Shown here: in pieces, positions 43,896 through 53,163 of the stretch
How positions within the stretch are numbered: position 1 is the stretch's first letter
Layout: every line of letters begins with the position of its first letter
Source: Amaricoccus sp003258405
GTDB taxonomy: Bacteria > Pseudomonadota > Alphaproteobacteria > Rhodobacterales > Rhodobacteraceae
NCBI RefSeq assembly: GCF_043226085.1
Contig: NZ_CP171225.1
Location: 3,782,001 to 3,846,000, forward strand
DNA: 64,000 bases
Reading direction: 5' to 3'
Notes under the pieces: model-generated
Database searches by the model: none
What the model was told of the DNA's origin: nothing
What the model saw: the letters and a program-made list of their open reading frames with translations, nothing else
Made by a program: the position numbers and the translations under genes

Positions 43896-46445
43896 GTGCT
43901 CCGGGCAATTACAAGTTTCTTCGGTTTCATCTTCAGCTGGCTCGTCATCGGTTCCCTGATGGCGCTTGCAGGTATCATCGCGATCTTCGTGATCTACGGC
44001 AGGGATCTGCCGGATCATGCCCAGCTCGCCCGCTACGAGCCTGCGACGCTCAGCCGGATCTACTCCGGCGAGGGGCAGCTCATGGACGAATTCGCCCGCG
44101 AGCGGCGTATCTTCACGCCGGTCGACGAGATCCCCGACCGGATCAAGCAGGCGTTCATTTCGGCCGAAGACAAGAACTTCTACGAGCATCACGGCTTCGA
44201 TCCGCGCGGCATCGCAGCGGCGATCTACGGCGCCGCACGCGGCGAGCGTCTGCGCGGCGCCTCGACGATCACCCAGCAGGTGATGAAGAACTTCCTGCTC
44301 ACCGGGGACCGGTCCGGCGAGCGCAAGGTGAAGGAGATCATCCTCGCCACCCGGCTTGAGTCGACGCTCACCAAGGACCAGATCCTCGAGCTTTATCTCA
44401 ACGAGATCTTTCTCGGTCAGAACTCCTACGGCGTGACGGCCGCGGCGCAATCCTACTTCGGGAAGTCGCTCGAAGAGCTCTCGCTCGCCGAGATTGCATA
44501 TCTCGCGGCACTGCCGCAGGCCCCGAGCGCGCTGCACCCGGTTCGAGAGAAGAGCCGCGCCGTCGCCCGACGGAACTATGTGCTCGATCAGATGCGCGAG
44601 AATGGCTACATCACCGCCGAGGAAGCGACCGCTGCCGAGGCCGAAGATCTGAAGACGGTGCAGAGCGGCGATATTCCGTCCGCCCGGAGTCAGATGCCGC
44701 CGCGCGGCTATTTCACCGACGAGATCCGTCGCGAGCTTTCGGCAAGCCTCGGGGACGAGGCGCTCTTTACCGGGGGCCTCACGATCCGCGCTTCGGTCAA
44801 TCCGGAATATCAGGAGACCGCGGCCAAGGCGCTGCGCGAAGGGCTCGAGAAATACGACCGTGGCACCAAGGTCTATCGCGGCCCGGTCGCCACCATAGAT
44901 CCCGCGAAGCTTGACGCGGCGGACGAGGCCGGCTGGCGCCGCGCACTTCGTGGCACCCGCGTGCCGCGCGACATCGAGGGCTGGCATCCGGCGGTGGTGC
45001 TCGCGATCGGCGAAAGCTCGGCGCGCATCGGCATCGAGGACGTGCCCGAGGATGAAGACGGGCACTATCTCAGCTTCTCGGATGCAAGCTGGGCGCGGAT
45101 CAAGACGGAGAACGGCCGCTACCGCAACGCGACCGGTCCTGACGACATGTGGGACGTGGGCGACGTGGTCTTCGTGAAGGCGGTCGAGAAGGACGGGGCC
45201 TTCGATCACTGGTCCTACCGCCAGATTCCGGCTATCCAGGGCGGTTTCGTGGCCATGGACACCCAGACCGGCCGTGTTCTCGCCATGCAGGGCGGCTTTT
45301 CCTATCAGTCGAGCGTCTTCAACCGCGCGACGCAGGCGTTGCGGCAGCCCGGCTCCTCCTTCAAGCCCTTCGTTTACGCTGCGGCGCTCGACAAGGGCTA
45401 CAGCCCCGCGACCATCGTCGTCGACGCGCCGATCGAGGTCGCGACCGCGGCGGGCATCTGGCGGCCGCAGAACTCCTCGGAGAAATACTACGGCCCCGCG
45501 CCGATCCGCGTCGGCCTCGAGCAGTCGCGCAACCTGATGACGGTCCGCATCGCGCAGGATGTGGGCATGGACACGGTGGCGGAATATGCCGAGCGCTTCG
45601 GCGTCTACGACAACATGCCGCACCTGCTGTCCTATTCCCTGGGGGCGGGCGAGACGACGCTCTACAAGATGGTCGCCGCCTATGCGATGTTCGCCAATGG
45701 TGGGCTTCGGGTCGAGCCGACGCTCGTCGACCGGGTACAGGACCGCTACGGCAAGACGATCTACCGCCACGACAAGCGTGACTGCGTCGATTGCCAGGCG
45801 GATTTCCTTGCTGCGGCGCCCGCGCCGAGCGTCCAGTCCCATGCCGAGCGGATCATGGACGCGATCACCGCCTATCAGATCACCTCGATGCTCCAGGGCG
45901 CGGTGAGCCGGGGCACGAGCCGCGTTGCGGTGGGGTCGCTCGGCCTCAATCTCGCGGGCAAGACCGGCACGACGAACGATGCAAAGGACGTCTGGTATGT
46001 AGGCTACAGCCCGCGGATCGCCGCTGGCTGCTACATGGGTTACGATTCGCCCACTCCGCTCGGGCGCACGGCCTTCGGCGGCACGCTCTGCGCGCCGGTC
46101 TTCGCCGAGTTCATCAAGGTCGCGCTGGCGGGGCAGGGTCCGGTCAAATTCCCGGTGCCGCCGGGCGGGTATTTCATCAAGATCGACCGCTCGACCGGTC
46201 AGCGGCTCGCGGACAACGCCACCGGGCCGAACGTCCAGTCGGAATATATCAAGGACGGTCAGCAGACGGTGGTCGGCGGTTATGGCCAGACGGTCGACGG
46301 CGGCTGGCGGATGGGCGCGGACGTGCCGCTTTACGAGGGCGTGAGCCGGGCCGCGGTCGAGCGGGTTCAGGTGCGGGGCGGACAGACCAAGGTTCTGCCG
46401 AGCAATCCCTCGCTGGGATCGATGTCGAGCGGCGGACTCTACTGA
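43896..46445 (+). CDS. mrcA: Penicillin-binding protein 1A
   Basis: 849 residues from the GTG at 43896 (VLRAITSFFGFIFSW, which aligns with the usual start of the family); an ATG at 43863 would add 11 residues but lies inside a likely -10 box. TM anchor about 15-35, glycosyltransferase domain with EDKNFYEHHG and STITQQVMKNFLL, an OB-like insert, and transpeptidase motifs SSFK (PGSSFKPF), SRN (EQSRNLM) and KTG (AGKTGTTND). Bifunctional peptidoglycan synthase of the inner membrane. Confidence 0.93.
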   Translation: MLRAITSFFGFIFSWLVIGSLMALAGIIAIFVIYGRDLPDHAQLARYEPATLSRIYSGEGQLMDEFARERRIFTPVDEIPDRIKQAFISAEDKNFYEHHGFDPRGIAAAIYGAARGERLRGASTITQQVMKNFLLTGDRSGERKVKEIILATRLESTLTKDQILELYLNEIFLGQNSYGVTAAAQSYFGKSLEELSLAEIAYLAALPQAPSALHPVREKSRAVARRNYVLDQMRENGYITAEEATAAEAEDLKTVQSGDIPSARSQMPPRGYFTDEIRRELSASLGDEALFTGGLTIRASVNPEYQETAAKALREGLEKYDRGTKVYRGPVATIDPAKLDAADEAGWRRALRGTRVPRDIEGWHPAVVLAIGESSARIGIEDVPEDEDGHYLSFSDASWARIKTENGRYRNATGPDDMWDVGDVVFVKAVEKDGAFDHWSYRQIPAIQGGFVAMDTQTGRVLAMQGGFSYQSSVFNRATQALRQPGSSFKPFVYAAALDKGYSPATIVVDAPIEVATAAGIWRPQNSSEKYYGPAPIRVGLEQSRNLMTVRIAQDVGMDTVAEYAERFGVYDNMPHLLSYSLGAGETTLYKMVAAYAMFANGGLRVEPTLVDRVQDRYGKTIYRHDKRDCVDCQADFLAAAPAPSVQSHAERIMDAITAYQITSMLQGAVSRGTSRVAVGSLGLNLAGKTGTTNDAKDVWYVGYSPRIAAGCYMGYDSPTPLGRTAFGGTLCAPVFAEFIKVALAGQGPVKFPVPPGGYFIKIDRSTGQRLADNATGPNVQSEYIKDGQQTVVGGYGQTVDGGWRMGADVPLYEGVSRAAVERVQVRGGQTKVLPSNPSLGSMSSGGLY

Positions 46446-46457
46446 TCCGCAACGCAA

Positions 46458-46489
46458 GGCCCCCGGCCCTGCTCCACAGGGCTGGGGCC
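46458..46489 (+). terminator. GC-rich hairpin after mrcA
   Basis: GGCCCC and GCCCTG pair with CAGGGC and GGGGCC around a CTCCA loop (12 bp with an internal mismatch), 12 bp past the mrcA stop. There is no T-run, so termination strength is uncertain. Confidence 0.45.
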
Positions 46490-46619
46490 CGGATCCTGGG
46501 GCTGGCTGGTGCGGCGAGCCTCTTTACCCCTTGAGGGCGGCCCGCTAGAACGTGCGCCACGCCGCGCGACCTGCTGGATGGTCGTCGCGGATCGGAGACA
46601 ATCAGACACGGGGCAATCC

Positions 46620-47747
46620 ATGCGCGCAGAGACCGCACAGCAGGTCGGTGAAATCGAGAAGTCCCTGGACCTTCTGCGTCAGCGGCTGAACTGGGAGACG
46701 GCGGAGCACCGGCTCGAGGAATTCAATGCCATGTCGGAAGATCCCGACCTCTGGAACGACCCGGCTCGGGCGCAGGCGCTGATGCGCGACCGGCAGATGC
46801 TCTCGGATGCGATCGAGGGCTACAAGGCGCTGGCCCAGGAACTCGCGGACCAGTCGGAGCTCATCGAGCTTGGCGAGGCGGAGGGCGACAGCGAGGTCGT
46901 GGCCGAGGCTGAGGAGGCGATCCGGGCGTTGCGCGATCGCGCAGCCCAGAAGGAAATCGAAGCGCTGCTCGACAACGAGGCCGATGGCAACGACACCTTC
47001 CTCGAGGTCAATGCGGGCGCGGGCGGAACAGAGAGCTGTGACTGGGCGGCGATGCTCGCGCGCATGTATGTCCGCTGGGCGGAGAAGCATGGCTACAAGG
47101 TCGAGCTCATGTCGGAGAGCGCCGGCGATGAGGCTGGCATCAAGTCGGTGACCTATCAGATCAAGGGGCCGAACGCTTATGGCTGGCTGAAGACGGAATC
47201 GGGCGTGCATCGGCTGGTGCGCATCTCCCCCTTCGATGCGGCGGCGAAGCGGCATACCTCCTTCTCGTCGGTCTGGGTCTATCCGGTGGTGGACGACAAC
47301 ATCGAGATCGAGGTCAATCCGGCCGATATCCGCGTCGACACCTATCGCTCCTCGGGCGCAGGCGGACAGCATGTCAACACCACCGATTCGGCGGTGCGCA
47401 TCACGCATATCCCGACCGGCATCGTGGTGACGTCTTCCGAGAAGTCGCAGCACCAGAACCGCGCCAACGCCATGGCGGCGCTGAAGTCGCGGCTCTACGA
47501 AATGGAACTCCGCAAGCGCAACGAGGCGATCACCGCGGCGCATGAAGCCAAGGGCGATGCGGGCTGGGGCAACCAGATCCGCTCTTATGTGCTGCAGCCC
47601 TACCAGATGGTGAAGGATCTGCGCACCAACGAGGAAACCTCGGACACCAAGGGTGTGCTCGACGGCGATCTCGACGCCTTCATGGCGGCCGCCCTCGCGA
47701 TGCAGGTCGCAGGCAAGAGCCGCGCCGAGGCACAGGCCGAGGATTGA
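46620..47747 (+). CDS. prfB: Peptide chain release factor 2
   Basis: 375 residues. RF2 stop-recognition motif SPF (RISPFDAAAK), GGQ motif (RSSGAGGQHVN) and EKSQHQNRANAM. Releases peptides at UGA/UAA. The frame is continuous from the N-terminus: the programmed +1 frameshift at about codon 26 found in many bacteria is absent. 175 bp separate it from mrcA. Confidence 0.95.
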   Translation: MRAETAQQVGEIEKSLDLLRQRLNWETAEHRLEEFNAMSEDPDLWNDPARAQALMRDRQMLSDAIEGYKALAQELADQSELIELGEAEGDSEVVAEAEEAIRALRDRAAQKEIEALLDNEADGNDTFLEVNAGAGGTESCDWAAMLARMYVRWAEKHGYKVELMSESAGDEAGIKSVTYQIKGPNAYGWLKTESGVHRLVRISPFDAAAKRHTSFSSVWVYPVVDDNIEIEVNPADIRVDTYRSSGAGGQHVNTTDSAVRITHIPTGIVVTSSEKSQHQNRANAMAALKSRLYEMELRKRNEAITAAHEAKGDAGWGNQIRSYVLQPYQMVKDLRTNEETSDTKGVLDGDLDAFMAAALAMQVAGKSRAEAQAED

Positions 47748-47856
47748 TGCCTCGGCCGTCCGGCGGCCTCGTCTTCCTGTTGTTTTTCGTCCCCGGGTCG
47801 ATCTACTCTGGGGATAGAAAATGGGTGAGAAAACCCGCAACAGGGGGAGTTTGCAG

Positions 47857-48657
47857 ATGCAAACGACAATCAGCGAAACGGTCGCGGCTCCACGTCCGAA
47901 AGTGCGGCACATCAGTGTCGAGGACGTCTATGCCGCCCTCTCCGAAGGGTGGGCGGATTTTCGGGCCGTGCCGCGATTCGGTCTCTTCTTCGGCGGCGTC
48001 TATGCCCTCGCCGGGATCTTCATCCTGCTCCAGCTGTCGGTCTGGCAGCAGCATCTCTGGATCTTTCCACTGGCCTTCGCCTTTCCGCTCATCGGGCCGT
48101 TCGTGGCGGTTGGCCTCTATGAGGTGAGCCGCCGGCGTGAACTGGGACAGCCCCTCGCCTGGAACGAGATCCTCGCCTCGGTCTGGGGGCAACGGAACGG
48201 GCAGATGCCGTCAATGGCCTTCGTGGTGCTCGCGGGCTTCATGATCTGGATCTGGGTGGCGCACATGCTTGTGGCGCTCATGCTCGGCCGGATGCAGTTT
48301 GCGGTCTATTCCGACATCGATATCCTGTTCAGCACGGGAAGTGGGCTGGCGCTGCTGTTCTTCGGCACGATTATCGGCTTCATCATCGCCTTCTGCCTGT
48401 TCTCGATCACGGCGATCTCTATCCCCATGCTGATCGACCGGCAGGTGGATTTCGTGACGGCGATGATCACCAGCGTCGATTCGGTGCGGAGCAATCCGCG
48501 GGCGATGTTTGCCTGGGCCTGGATCGTGGCGGCATCCCTGGTGGTGGCGATGATCCCGTTCTTCCTCGGGCTTGTCATCGTGCTGCCGGTGCTCGGCCAT
48601 GGCACCTGGCATCTCTATCGCAAGGTGGTGGAGCCGCCGGCAGAAGCCGTCGTCTGA
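47857..48657 (+). CDS. DUF2189 integral membrane protein
   Basis: 266 residues with six hydrophobic segments (about 50-70, 73-92, 127-150, 168-192, 215-250 region). The DUF2189 signature is the N-terminal DVYAALSEGWADFRAVPRFGLFFGG. Start 47857 has GGGGAG eight bases upstream, in preference to an ATG 36 bp earlier. Possible role in envelope or cytochrome-related functions is unknown. Converges on the globin gene. Confidence 0.88.
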   Translation: MQTTISETVAAPRPKVRHISVEDVYAALSEGWADFRAVPRFGLFFGGVYALAGIFILLQLSVWQQHLWIFPLAFAFPLIGPFVAVGLYEVSRRRELGQPLAWNEILASVWGQRNGQMPSMAFVVLAGFMIWIWVAHMLVALMLGRMQFAVYSDIDILFSTGSGLALLFFGTIIGFIIAFCLFSITAISIPMLIDRQVDFVTAMITSVDSVRSNPRAMFAWAWIVAASLVVAMIPFFLGLVIVLPVLGHGTWHLYRKVVEPPAEAVV

Positions 48658-48672
48658 GACCAAAGACAACCA

Positions 48673-48700
48673 CCTTCTCCGGGCCGAAGTCCGGGGAAGG
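48673..48700. terminator. Hairpin between converging DUF2189 and globin genes
   Basis: CCTTCTCCGG pairs with CCGGGGAAGG (10 bp including one G-T pair) around an 8-base loop. On the minus strand the following bases include TCTTTG; likely a shared terminator. Confidence 0.5.
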
Positions 48701-48720
48701 CCGTTGCAGGCGCGTGAGGC

Positions 48721-49137
48721 TCAGCGGAGATGAGCTCGGGCGATCATGCCGTCGGCGACTTCATCATAGGCCTTGAGCCAGGCTTCGCTCATCTCGGGTG
48801 TGAAATCGGCTCCGAGCGTTTCCTCGAGCGTCACGCGCAGCGCCTCGCGCATTGGCGCAAAGTGGCTTGCCTTCACCCCCAAGGTCGCATGCGAGCCCGC
48901 GAGATCACTCATCTCCGCGTCGGCCGTCTTCGGCTCGTGCAGCATGTCGAAGACGGTGTTGAGCGTCGAGAAGAACTTCATTCCCTGGCCCGCCAGATCC
49001 TCGCGGAAAAGCGGGCGGAGTTCGGGGGCGATCTTGAAGAGGTTCTCGTAGAATTTCATCGACGCCGGTTCGAGATGGGCTCTGATCGCGGGAAGGCTTT
49101 CCTGCACGATGCGGATGTCTTTCTCGGTAAGTGCCAT
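48721..49137 (-). CDS. Single-domain globin
   Basis: 138 residues of globin fold without a reductase domain. Proximal histidine is likely His83 in LAGSHATLGV, matching the K/SHxxxGV pattern of bacterial haemoglobins; a conserved Phe/Tyr region (MKFYENLFKIAPELRPLF) precedes it. Binds O2/NO. Start has GGGAGA at -12. A possible FNR/NnrR-type box lies 55-68 bp upstream. Confidence 0.9.
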   Translation of the reverse strand: MALTEKDIRIVQESLPAIRAHLEPASMKFYENLFKIAPELRPLFREDLAGQGMKFFSTLNTVFDMLHEPKTADAEMSDLAGSHATLGVKASHFAPMREALRVTLEETLGADFTPEMSEAWLKAYDEVADGMIARAHLR

Positions 49138-49191
49138 ACGCTCTCTCCCTCGTTTCGCGACTGAAATTCCACGCATACAGGGGATATGACC

Positions 49192-49205
49192 TTGATCTGG
49201 CGCAA
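49192..49205 (-). promoter_or_regulatory. Candidate CRP/FNR-family box upstream of globin
   Basis: On the minus strand the site reads TTGCG-CCAG-ATCAA: one half matches the NnrR-type TTGCG, the other the FNR-type ATCAA of TTGAT-N4-ATCAA. It would suit NO- or oxygen-dependent control of the globin. Single imperfect site, so speculative. Confidence 0.35.
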
Positions 49206-49256
49206 CTGTAAACAGTCTCTTTGGTTGCAGCGCAGCATTGATGGCTGCGTCAGCGG

Positions 49257-50498
49257 TTATGCCATTGCCGGCACCGCCGGGGTCTCCCGCACGGGGAGAT
49301 GAGCAACCGCCGAGAACGCGCCGACACCAACGCCGACCCACCAGACGAGATCGTAGGTTCCGGTGATGTCATAGAGCGCGCCGCCGAGCCAGACTCCCAT
49401 GAATCCGCCGATCTGGTGGCTGAGGAAGACGAGGCCATAGAGCGTGCCCATGTAGCGCAGACCATAGATCTGGGCGATGAGGCCGCTCGTAAGCGGCACG
49501 GTTGCAAGCCAGAGTGCCCCCATGGCGAGCGAGAAGAGCACGACGGTGGCGGGCGTCATCGGGGTGAGGATGAAGGCCCCGGCGACGATGGTGCGGGCGA
49601 GGTAGATCTGGGCCAGCAGATATTTCTTGCGGAAATGCTGGCCGAGCATCCCCGCTGCGATCGTGCCGCCGATATTGGCGATGCCGATCAGCGCAATGGC
49701 AAGCGCACCGAGCGCGGAGGTGGTGGTTATGCCGAGCCCCGCGAGCACCCCGCTGGGGTCGATCGGGCCGCAGACCTCGGTGATGAAGGCGGGGAAATGC
49801 GCGGTGATGAAGCCGAGCTGATAGCCGCAGGAGAAGAAGCCGAGAAAGATGAGGATGAAGCTCGGGTCCCGCACCGCGGCGCCGACCACCGAACTCATGC
49901 TTCGCTCTCCCGGAACATGGGGAATGACCTGGGGCGTGCGCAGGATCGGAAGCAGGAGCAGGGTCGCAAGGATCGCCGCAGCAAAGATCAGGAAGACCGA
50001 GGACCAGGGCATGACGCTGAGGAGCGCCTCGGCGGCGAGCGGACCCACGACCTGGCCGCCTGAGCCCGCAGCGGTCGTGATGCCAAGCATGAGCGAGCGA
50101 CGTTCGGGTGAGCTTGTCCGTCCGACAATGGCGAGGATCACGCCGAAGCCGGTGCCGGCGATGCCAAAGCCGATCAGGATGTTGAGAAGCTGGTGGCCCT
50201 CGGGCGTGACGGCGCTGGCCGAAAGCACGAGGCCGAGTGCATAGACAACGGCACCGATCGCGATGGCGCGACGGTCGCCGAAGCGTTCGGCGATCGCACC
50301 GAAGATCGGCTGCCCGATACCCCAGGCGAGGTTCTGGATCGCGATGGCGAGCGAGAAATCGGCCCGAGGCCAGCCAAAGCTTTCGGAGATCGGGATCTGG
50401 AAGAGGCCGAAGCTCGCGCGAATGGCGAAGCTCATGAGGAGTATCGTGCAGGCGGCCACCAGAAGCGGTGACAAGATCGGTTTGACAGCGCTTTTCAT
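49257..50498 (-). CDS. MFS transporter
   Basis: 413 residues with twelve predicted helices and the MFS loop GERFGDRRAIAIG after TM2 (AIAERFGDRRA). A second repeat loop is at MLGQHFRKKY. Resembles oxalate/formate- or monocarboxylate-type carriers (NLAWGIGQPIFGAIAERFG). Substrate unknown. Divergent from alaX; 180 bp of upstream region. Confidence 0.9.
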   Translation of the reverse strand: MKSAVKPILSPLLVAACTILLMSFAIRASFGLFQIPISESFGWPRADFSLAIAIQNLAWGIGQPIFGAIAERFGDRRAIAIGAVVYALGLVLSASAVTPEGHQLLNILIGFGIAGTGFGVILAIVGRTSSPERRSLMLGITTAAGSGGQVVGPLAAEALLSVMPWSSVFLIFAAAILATLLLLPILRTPQVIPHVPGERSMSSVVGAAVRDPSFILIFLGFFSCGYQLGFITAHFPAFITEVCGPIDPSGVLAGLGITTTSALGALAIALIGIANIGGTIAAGMLGQHFRKKYLLAQIYLARTIVAGAFILTPMTPATVVLFSLAMGALWLATVPLTSGLIAQIYGLRYMGTLYGLVFLSHQIGGFMGVWLGGALYDITGTYDLVWWVGVGVGAFSAVAHLPVRETPAVPAMA

Positions 50499-50678
50499 GG
50501 TGTACCCCCACTGACGGATCGGGCCGATTATCGCGCGGTCGCGGACGAGTCAATCGCGTCGAAAAGGCTTTCCGGGCGCGCCGCGCCAAGGGGGGCGGCC
50601 GGCATCGCGCAGGTCTCGGGGCTTGTCTCCGGGAGCGGGGGCTGGCAGGGAGGGAGGTGCTGAATTTCCGGGGCCGAC

Positions 50679-51404
50679 ATGACCGAATTCCTGTTCCGTG
50701 ACGATCCATACGCGACTGAATGCGCGGCGGTGGTTACGGCCGTTGCCGAAGGGGGCGTGGAGCTTGATCGGACGATCTTCTACGCAACCTCGGGCGGGCA
50801 GGAGGGCGACACGGGCGTGCTTGTGACGGCTTCGGGGGAGGAACTGCACGTGACAGGGGCGATCCACCCCGGGCGGGACCGGCTGCGCATCCTGCATCTC
50901 GTGGCGGACAATGCGCCGCTTCCGGCCATCGGCGAGGCCGTGACGCTGCGGCTCGACTGGGGCCGCCGCTATCGGATGATGCGGATGCACACGGCGCTCC
51001 ACCTGCTGTCGGTCGTGCTGCCCTACGGGGTGACGGGTGGGGCGATCACCGCCGAAAAGGGCCGCCTCGATTTCGACATGACCGAGCCGCCCGGAGATGT
51101 GGCCGCGGTGGAGGCCGCGCTCAACGCCCTGGTCGCGCGGGATCTGCCGGTCACGGCGGAGTGGATCTCCGATGCGGACATGGCGGCGCAGCCCGAGCTC
51201 GTGAAGACGATGGTGGTAAAGCCGCCGACGGGTCAGGGGCGGGTGCGGCTGATCCGTATCGGCAGCGGGGAGGCGACCGTCGATCTCCAGCCCTGCGGCG
51301 GCACGCATGTCGGGCGCACCGGCGAGATCGGATCGCTGCGGCTGGGCAAGATCGAGAAGAAGGGGCGTTCCAACCGGCGCGTCAATCTGCATTTTGCGGC
51401 CTGA
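50679..51404 (+). CDS. alaX: Alanyl-tRNA editing protein AlaX
   Basis: 241 residues. Zinc ligands HTALH (His104, His108) and CGGTH (Cys206, His210), and TSGGQEGDTG near 37-46, as in the editing domain of AlaRS. Trans-editing hydrolase that clears Ser/Gly mischarged on tRNA-Ala. The size and the N-terminal beta-barrel fit AlaX-M. The ribosome site is weak (GGGAGG lies about 20 bases off). Followed 30 bp later by zapE. Confidence 0.94.
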   Translation: MTEFLFRDDPYATECAAVVTAVAEGGVELDRTIFYATSGGQEGDTGVLVTASGEELHVTGAIHPGRDRLRILHLVADNAPLPAIGEAVTLRLDWGRRYRMMRMHTALHLLSVVLPYGVTGGAITAEKGRLDFDMTEPPGDVAAVEAALNALVARDLPVTAEWISDADMAAQPELVKTMVVKPPTGQGRVRLIRIGSGEATVDLQPCGGTHVGRTGEIGSLRLGKIEKKGRSNRRVNLHFAA

Positions 51405-51434
51405 GGCGCGCGCGGCCGGAACCGGGAGACGGAA

Positions 51435-52550
51435 ATGAGCCAAGGTCCGATGAGCCTTTACCGCGAGCGGGTTGCGGCAGGAGGTCTTTCGCCGGATCAG
51501 GCGCAGCGGCTTGCGGTCGAGAAGCTGCAGCTCCTCTTCATGCGCCTGAAGGACTACAATCCTGCGACGCCGAAGAAGGTGAAGCGCGGCTTCTTCGGCT
51601 GGGGGCGCGAGCGCACGCCCGAAACCGTGGTGCCCGGGCTCTATCTCTACGGTGATGTGGGCCGGGGCAAATCGATGCTCATGGATCTCTTCTTCGATGT
51701 GGCGCCGGTCAGCCCCAAGCGGCGGGTACATTTCCATGCCTTCATGCAGGAGGTTCACGCGGGCATCCACGCCGCGCGGCAGAAGGGCGCCTCCGATCCG
51801 GTGCGGCCGGTTGCCGATGCGATCGCCGATGCCGCCACGCTGCTCTGCTTCGACGAGATGCAGATCACCGACATCACCGATGCGATGCTGGTGGGGCGTC
51901 TCTTCGAGCGGCTGTTCGAGCGCGGCGTCGTCGTGGTGACGACCTCGAACCGGCATCCGGATGACCTCTACAAGGATGGGCTCAACCGGCATCTCTTCCT
52001 GCCCTTCATCGCCATGCTGAAAGAAAAGCTCGAGATCCATCAGCTCGAGAGCGCAACGGATCACCGTATGGACCGGGAGATGGGTGAGACGGTCTATTTC
52101 AGCCCGGACGATGCCGCGGCGCGCGCGGCACTCGATGCGGCCTGGGCCAGCCACGCCGGTGAGGCCGGCGCGCCGCTGGAGATTGCGGTGCAGGGCCGTA
52201 CGGTGCGTCTGCCGCGGCATGCGCATGGAGTGGCGTGGGCGAGCTTTGCCGATCTTTGCGCCCGGCCGCTCGGCGCGGCGGACTATCTCGCCATCGCGCA
52301 GCGGATAAAGGTACTGATCCTGGAGGGCATCCCGGCGCTGTCGCGAGCGAACAACAATGAAGCGAAACGCTTCGTCACGCTGATCGATGCGCTCTACGAG
52401 GCCAAGGTCCTGCTGGTCTGCTCGGCGGCGGCGCCGCCCGAGGCACTCTATACGGAAGGCGCGGGTGCTTTCGAGTTTCACCGCACGGTTTCGCGGCTCG
52501 AGGAAATGCGCTCCTCGACCTGGCCGGGAGGCGCAGCGGCCGCGCCTTAA
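51435..52550 (+). CDS. zapE: Cell division ATPase ZapE (AFG1-like)
   Basis: 371 residues. Walker A GDVGRGKS (73-80), Walker B LLCFDEMQ, VVTTSNRHPDDLY, and the long C-terminal lid. Start with GGGAG at -11. AFG1 family ATPases act at the division site and in protein quality control. In related Rhodobacterales zapE is commonly followed by malate dehydrogenase; here an A+T-rich insert follows instead. Confidence 0.94.
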   Translation: MSQGPMSLYRERVAAGGLSPDQAQRLAVEKLQLLFMRLKDYNPATPKKVKRGFFGWGRERTPETVVPGLYLYGDVGRGKSMLMDLFFDVAPVSPKRRVHFHAFMQEVHAGIHAARQKGASDPVRPVADAIADAATLLCFDEMQITDITDAMLVGRLFERLFERGVVVVTTSNRHPDDLYKDGLNRHLFLPFIAMLKEKLEIHQLESATDHRMDREMGETVYFSPDDAAARAALDAAWASHAGEAGAPLEIAVQGRTVRLPRHAHGVAWASFADLCARPLGAADYLAIAQRIKVLILEGIPALSRANNNEAKRFVTLIDALYEAKVLLVCSAAAPPEALYTEGAGAFEFHRTVSRLEEMRSSTWPGGAAAAP

Positions 52551-52629
52551 AGCGAAACCAGAAACAGCCAATTGAATCAATACTTCGAGTATGCAAGCGT
52601 ACAACGACTAGGCAACCAGTGAGCGAACC

Positions 52630-53163
52630 GTGACGAACTCTGTTCGAGATGACAGAAGCAAGCTTCACCCAGAAGCAGCTCAACGAAGCGTCTCAGCCAG
52701 CGAGCTAAGCCGTCCAGAGCTAGACTATTGGATAAAAAAGAGAAATAAAACTTACGACTTTTTCTTTGAGCAATCCCATGTGGTGAACAATTTAGTATTG
52801 TCTACACCGGCCACTTCCGGCCCTTCAATAGCCATTGCATCTATTGCAGTCGCAGCGGTAGCTGAATTCTCGAAAATATCCAGTATGACAATTTTCGCGT
52901 CTAGTGCATGCTTAATTATTTCGTCATTTCTTGCGTTTATTGTTATCCTTAGAAAAAACGACATATGCGTTGATGTTGTGGAGCACATTGACAGAAATGT
53001 AAGAGATTTTGCTGATGGAAAGGCAACTATAGATAATTTATTCTACGGGGGTAGACATATATTTTCTGGGCAAATGCGAGCACTATTTATTTCATCTGCA
53101 CTATTTTATGCTCTAGGCATTTGCGGGCTTGCAGTCGGATTTGCGCTTACCTTTCTCAGCTAG
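52630..53163 (+). CDS. Low-GC hypothetical membrane protein
   Basis: 177 residues from a GTG start. The N-terminal 55 residues are charged and soluble (ends in DYWIKKRNKTYDFFFEQSH); then hydrophobic segments at about 65-80 (SIAIASIAVAAVAEF), 86-108 (IFASSACLIISSFLAFIVIL) and a C-terminal hairpin (ALFISSALFYALGICGLAVGFALTF). I recognise no family. Base composition is sharply A+T-rich (35% G+C in the line 52861-52920), unlike its neighbours, marking it as acquired. Its TAG and that of the opposing gene share one CTAG. Confidence 0.7.
   Translation: MTNSVRDDRSKLHPEAAQRSVSASELSRPELDYWIKKRNKTYDFFFEQSHVVNNLVLSTPATSGPSIAIASIAVAAVAEFSKISSMTIFASSACLIISSFLAFIVILRKNDICVDVVEHIDRNVRDFADGKATIDNLFYGGRHIFSGQMRALFISSALFYALGICGLAVGFALTFLS

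Noticed and set aside
43199..43978. Open frame antisense to the rne/mrcA intergenic region
   Set aside because: It runs across the rne start and the two predicted promoters and shows no protein-like features; the region is better explained as the rne leader.
46620..46740. Programmed frameshift in prfB
   Set aside because: The frame runs unbroken through codons 1-60 with no internal TGA, so no frameshift is needed.
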